A stretch of 56,532 nucleotides of DNA. Source: Eubacterium sp. (lineage in GTDB: Bacteria; Bacillota; Clostridia; Lachnospirales; Lachnospiraceae). The notes under the pieces are model-generated. The model searched no databases, had not been told where the DNA came from, and saw nothing but the letters and a program-made list of their open reading frames with translations. The translations under genes were made by a program, and so were the position numbers. The stretch is taken from assembly GCA_017459675.1 (NCBI GenBank), contig JAFUCM010000004.1, forward strand, positions 1 through 56,532, in the 5' to 3' direction. Each line of letters opens with the position of its first letter. The first letter of the stretch is position 1. Positions 53,797-56,532 of the stretch are shown here, piece by piece.

Positions 53797-54627
53797 ATGG
53801 CGAAGAAAAAAGCAACGGTCATTGCCATTGCGAACCAGAAAGGGGGGACAGCCAAAACAACGACCTGCGAAAATCTGGGAATCGGACTGGCAAATGAGGG
53901 CAAAGATGTCCTGCTGGTGGATGTGGATCCGCAGGGGAGCCTTACCATTGCGCTCGGAAACCAGATGCCGGATGAGATGGAACCGACACTGGCGGACATG
54001 ATGGAGCGGGTGATCCGGGACGAGCCGATCCTTCCGTGTGAGGGTGTGCTGCGGCATCCGGAAGGCGTGGATCTGATGCCGGGAAACATCCTGCTTTCCG
54101 GTCTGGAGGCCTCACTTGTCAACGTGATGAGCCGTGAGACGGTTTTGAAGCAGTATCTGAACACGCTGAAGGACCGTTACGACTATATCCTTCTGGACGG
54201 CTCACCTTCGCTTGGCTTGCTGACGATCAATATGCTGGCTGCCGCAGACTCTGTCCTGGTGCCGGTGCAGGCCCAGTATCTGTCGGCCAAAGGGCTGGAG
54301 CAGCTGCTAGGGACCGTATCGAAAGTCCGGCGCCAGATCAACCCGAAGCTCCGGATCGAGGGTGTGCTGCTCACAATGGTTGACCAGCGAACGAATTACG
54401 CGAAGGAGATCGCGGAGCTTATCAGGGAAACCTACGGGAAGCATATCAGGATCTATGAAAGCGAGATCCCCAGGTCCATCCGGGCAGCTGAAATAAGTGC
54501 AGCAGGCCGCAGTATTTTCAGACATGACCCGAGGGGAAAGGTTGCAGAGGCGTACAGGAACCTGACAAAGGAGGTACTGGCCGATGGAAACAGAAGACTG
54601 AAACGAAGCAAAGAGAACTGTCTTTGA
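53797..54627 (+). CDS. parA: ParA/Soj-type partition ATPase
   Basis: 276 aa. The deviant Walker A KGGTAKTTT (residues 15-23) with signature Lys, Walker A' VDVDPQGSLTIALG and Walker B YILLDGSPSLGLLTINML define the ParA family. It binds nucleoid DNA when ATP-bound and drives segregation. The ATG follows GGAGGTG. No parB gene follows directly; the next gene is a surface protein. With RepA it forms the maintenance module of the element. Confidence 0.93.
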   Translation: MAKKKATVIAIANQKGGTAKTTTCENLGIGLANEGKDVLLVDVDPQGSLTIALGNQMPDEMEPTLADMMERVIRDEPILPCEGVLRHPEGVDLMPGNILLSGLEASLVNVMSRETVLKQYLNTLKDRYDYILLDGSPSLGLLTINMLAAADSVLVPVQAQYLSAKGLEQLLGTVSKVRRQINPKLRIEGVLLTMVDQRTNYAKEIAELIRETYGKHIRIYESEIPRSIRAAEISAAGRSIFRHDPRGKVAEAYRNLTKEVLADGNRRLKRSKENCL

Positions 54628-54639
54628 AAGGAGGAGTTC

Positions 54640-56274
54640 ATGAGAACAGGAAAACAGAGAATGCTTTCACTGGTTCTGGCGGTTATTTTCCTGATCGGTG
54701 CGGCTGCCATACCGGCTGCCGCATCCGGAACGAACGATAAATCAGAAGCAACGGAACAGACATCGTCTTCTGTGTCTGCAGCTGATGCGGGAAAGACCGA
54801 AGAACAGGTGAAGGCAGATCATGAAGAAGGAAAAACGGCTGATGCAGCAAACACTGCCGTTGGCAGTGCGTCTGTTTCAGAGCCGGAAGAAGAAACAAAG
54901 ACGGAAGCAGATAAGCCGGAAAAGAGTACAGAAACTGCAGCCGCAGAAAAGACAGAAATTGATAAGGCAGGAACATCTGACAACAAAAACACCGGATCAG
55001 CTGCGGGGAACAGTTCATCTGCCGGATCTGTCACAGGGAAAGCGGATACCACTGATACTGCGAAGGACCAGCCGGCAGCTGTTTCCAAATCCGGATCCGG
55101 TACTGAGCCGGAACCGGAAAAGAAGCCACTGGATGAGATGACGGATGAAGAGATCCTGATTGCGGGTGAATCACTCCTGAAAACCGCGATCGCAGAGGCG
55201 GACAAACGGCGCGGCGATCTCGATATCATTTTCAACGGCGAGGACCTTGCACTGTATATCCGCTATCAGGAGGTTAAGCGGAAAGCGCAGGCCAGCAGTT
55301 CCGGCAGAAAGATGCTAAGGGCAGCGGCAGCACAGGCGGAGATCAAACATATCTACGCTAAGGACTACGGCCCGCTGATCCAGATGGCAAGTGCGGTGAC
55401 ACAGGAGTTCCCGTATATGCGTCCGGTCGGCACACATGTCCACTACGATGCAGAGACAAACAATGCCGTATACTGTGCGAATATCAACCGGCACTTTGTA
55501 AGCGATACCATTTATGAGGTGGCGGGACAGTGGAAGGATGACGAGATGTATTCGGCCCTGTCCTATGTCTTCGATAAAGGCGTGAAAAAGCTGAACGGGA
55601 CAGCCAAAAAGAAGTATTCCACGGGTGATGCGACGCGTGACTGGTACGCGACGCAGATGGCAGTCTGGGGAATCCTGCATCACTTCGGCATCAAGGATGC
55701 GAAAGGCTGGGATGCCGGATTTGATATGAACCAGACACAGGCTATCGGCGGGTATGAAAACGTGTATAACATGATGCACAAGCTGTATGATGACGCGCTT
55801 TACTATGCGTCCAAGAAAAACGACGGCAGCGCCAGCGATCCCTATTTTGTCATGGAGAATCCTGACTACAAACTGATCCTGCAGGGCAAAACGGACGTGC
55901 CGTTCTATATCACATCTGCGGAGGAGCCGGTTTATACCCTTGATATCAAGGGATCCTCGAATGCCAGCGAGGCATCCGTTGTCCTCCGGAAGAAGGACTA
56001 CGATGACAGCCAGAGATGGCGGCTTGAGAGCACAGGGGAAGCCGGATACTATTTCATCAAAAATGAGCAGTCCGGCAAGTATCTGGAAACGGACGGGACC
56101 GGTAACAACGATGATATCCAACAGAACACCAAAGATGGAACCGATAAGCAGAAGTGGAATATGATTGCCGCCTCTGATGGAACCGTGCAGTTCGCACCGA
56201 AAGCAGCCCCGGGCAAGCGCATCGATATCAAAAACGGCGTGTTTGTAAACGGCACAAATGTGCAATGTCATTAA
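54640..56274 (+). CDS. secreted thioester-domain adhesin with ricin-type lectin, probably truncated
   Basis: 544 aa. A signal peptide (residues 1-29) and a long Thr/Glu/Lys/Ser stalk (30-165) lead to a TQXA thioester domain: Cys279 in VYCANINRHF and Gln339 in ATQMAVWGIL can form the internal Cys-Gln thioester that bonds covalently to host or surface amines. A ricin-type trefoil follows (residues about 405-540; DDSQRWRLEST, KYLETDG, KQKWNM). The frame then ends at NGTNVQCH, where trefoil repeats normally continue with a QxW unit, and no LPXTG anchor is present. The sequence after about 56262 looks unrelated, so an insertion probably cut the gene. AAAGGAGG lies before the ATG. Confidence 0.75.
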   Translation: MRTGKQRMLSLVLAVIFLIGAAAIPAAASGTNDKSEATEQTSSSVSAADAGKTEEQVKADHEEGKTADAANTAVGSASVSEPEEETKTEADKPEKSTETAAAEKTEIDKAGTSDNKNTGSAAGNSSSAGSVTGKADTTDTAKDQPAAVSKSGSGTEPEPEKKPLDEMTDEEILIAGESLLKTAIAEADKRRGDLDIIFNGEDLALYIRYQEVKRKAQASSSGRKMLRAAAAQAEIKHIYAKDYGPLIQMASAVTQEFPYMRPVGTHVHYDAETNNAVYCANINRHFVSDTIYEVAGQWKDDEMYSALSYVFDKGVKKLNGTAKKKYSTGDATRDWYATQMAVWGILHHFGIKDAKGWDAGFDMNQTQAIGGYENVYNMMHKLYDDALYYASKKNDGSASDPYFVMENPDYKLILQGKTDVPFYITSAEEPVYTLDIKGSSNASEASVVLRKKDYDDSQRWRLESTGEAGYYFIKNEQSGKYLETDGTGNNDDIQQNTKDGTDKQKWNMIAASDGTVQFAPKAAPGKRIDIKNGVFVNGTNVQCH

Positions 56275-56532
56275 CTTTACAAAACCGGCATTCTGAACAC
56301 AGTCAGCGTGTATGTCAAGGTCCTGGGTTTTAATCAAACACCTTACTAGCAGATCGAAAAAACAGTCAAAAGCTGACTGTTTTTTCGAGAAACAGGGAAT
56401 AATGGCATAGTTCACCCTCGTCATTAATAGCTCCGTTTGTGGGTGTTTGAGTAATTCCCGGCCAATTGGCCTCTCGTCCTGTGATAATGGCGGTCTGGCC
56501 TTACCGTCACAATGTTTTCACTGATTTCATCA
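56275..56532. other. non-coding sequence at the window end
   Basis: No supported gene is seen in these 258 bases. Apart from the terminator-like repeat, the sequence does not continue the adhesin in any frame. It may be the edge of an insertion sequence; no transposase segment is visible. Confidence 0.4.
56354..56388. terminator. perfect 15-bp inverted repeat, bidirectional terminator
   Basis: TCGAAAAAACAGTCA (56354-56368), loop AAAGC, TGACTGTTTTTTCGA (56374-56388). A-run and T-run give termination on either strand. It is in the foreign-looking sequence after the broken adhesin gene. Confidence 0.8.

Larger units (their letters stand above)
48703..56532. mobile_element. integrative element inserted at tRNA-Ser (one end; extends beyond the window)
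   Basis: Starts where the tRNA-Ser sequence breaks off in the anticodon loop. The first 2.8 kb are markedly AT-rich compared with the chromosome to the left. Gene content is that of integrative conjugative or plasmid-like elements of Clostridia: multi-HTH protein, DUF5688, small Cys-rich protein, RepA-type initiator, ParA and a surface adhesin. No integrase or conjugation gene is visible; these and the restored tRNA-Ser should lie to the right. Confidence 0.65.

Overview
The window looks like a chromosome segment of a Gram-positive anaerobe of the class Clostridia, most likely Lachnospirales. The signs are strong AGGAGG ribosome binding sites, a GC-rich clostridial gene style, lipoprotein solute-binding proteins, a trimeric electron-bifurcating [FeFe] hydrogenase and typical Lachnospiraceae families (DUF975, DUF4358, MBOAT/DHHW pairs, DUF5688). 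Family calls come from motifs read by eye; no database search was possible.

Layout: 30-5786 is one operon with a binding-protein-dependent ABC importer (lipoprotein, fused double permease, ATPase) followed by a PHP phosphoesterase and a PfkB kinase. 5950-9058 holds a cation/proton antiporter, an intact MgtC-like protein, a decayed second mgtC on the opposite strand, and YjbQ. 9375-13486 encodes a HydABC-type hydrogenase, followed by a PucR-type regulator. 14973-19220 is a four-gene envelope polysaccharide acylation locus (SGNH protein, DUF4358, MBOAT, DHHW). 19443-22624 has an ECF transporter S component, a truncated MocR-type regulator and mutY. 22625-23764 is AT-rich, has no convincing gene, but carries a near-consensus promoter, a long RNA-type hairpin and a 17-bp tandem repeat. 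23765-31008 holds a sugar-binding lipoprotein, a large exported protein, asnS bracketed by related palindromes, a DUF975 protein and a metallophosphatase.

31250-39400 is an inositol-type utilisation locus (Gfo/Idh/MocA dehydrogenase, two-component regulator, RbsA/C/B-type importer, IolE) in partial decay: the dehydrogenase has a stop at a tryptophan position, and a deletion has removed the end of the histidine kinase and the start of its response regulator. 39564-42355 is the most unusual pair: a radical SAM/SPASM enzyme whose stop codon overlaps the start of a membrane protein ending in a cysteine-rich CAC/SSC repeat tail, which suggests an enzyme with its own tail-modified substrate. An MGMT-like protein, a hybrid sensor kinase interrupted by a TAG, a VWA protein, a macro-domain protein and a remnant with an exonuclease-like pattern follow.

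At 48645-48702 the 3' half of a tRNA-Ser marks the boundary of an integrated element that runs off the right edge. Its visible genes are a protein with three tandem modules (six excisionase-like helix-turn-helix units), DUF5688, a small eight-cysteine protein, a RepA-type initiator, ParA, and a thioester/ricin-type surface adhesin whose frame ends abruptly in the lectin domain.
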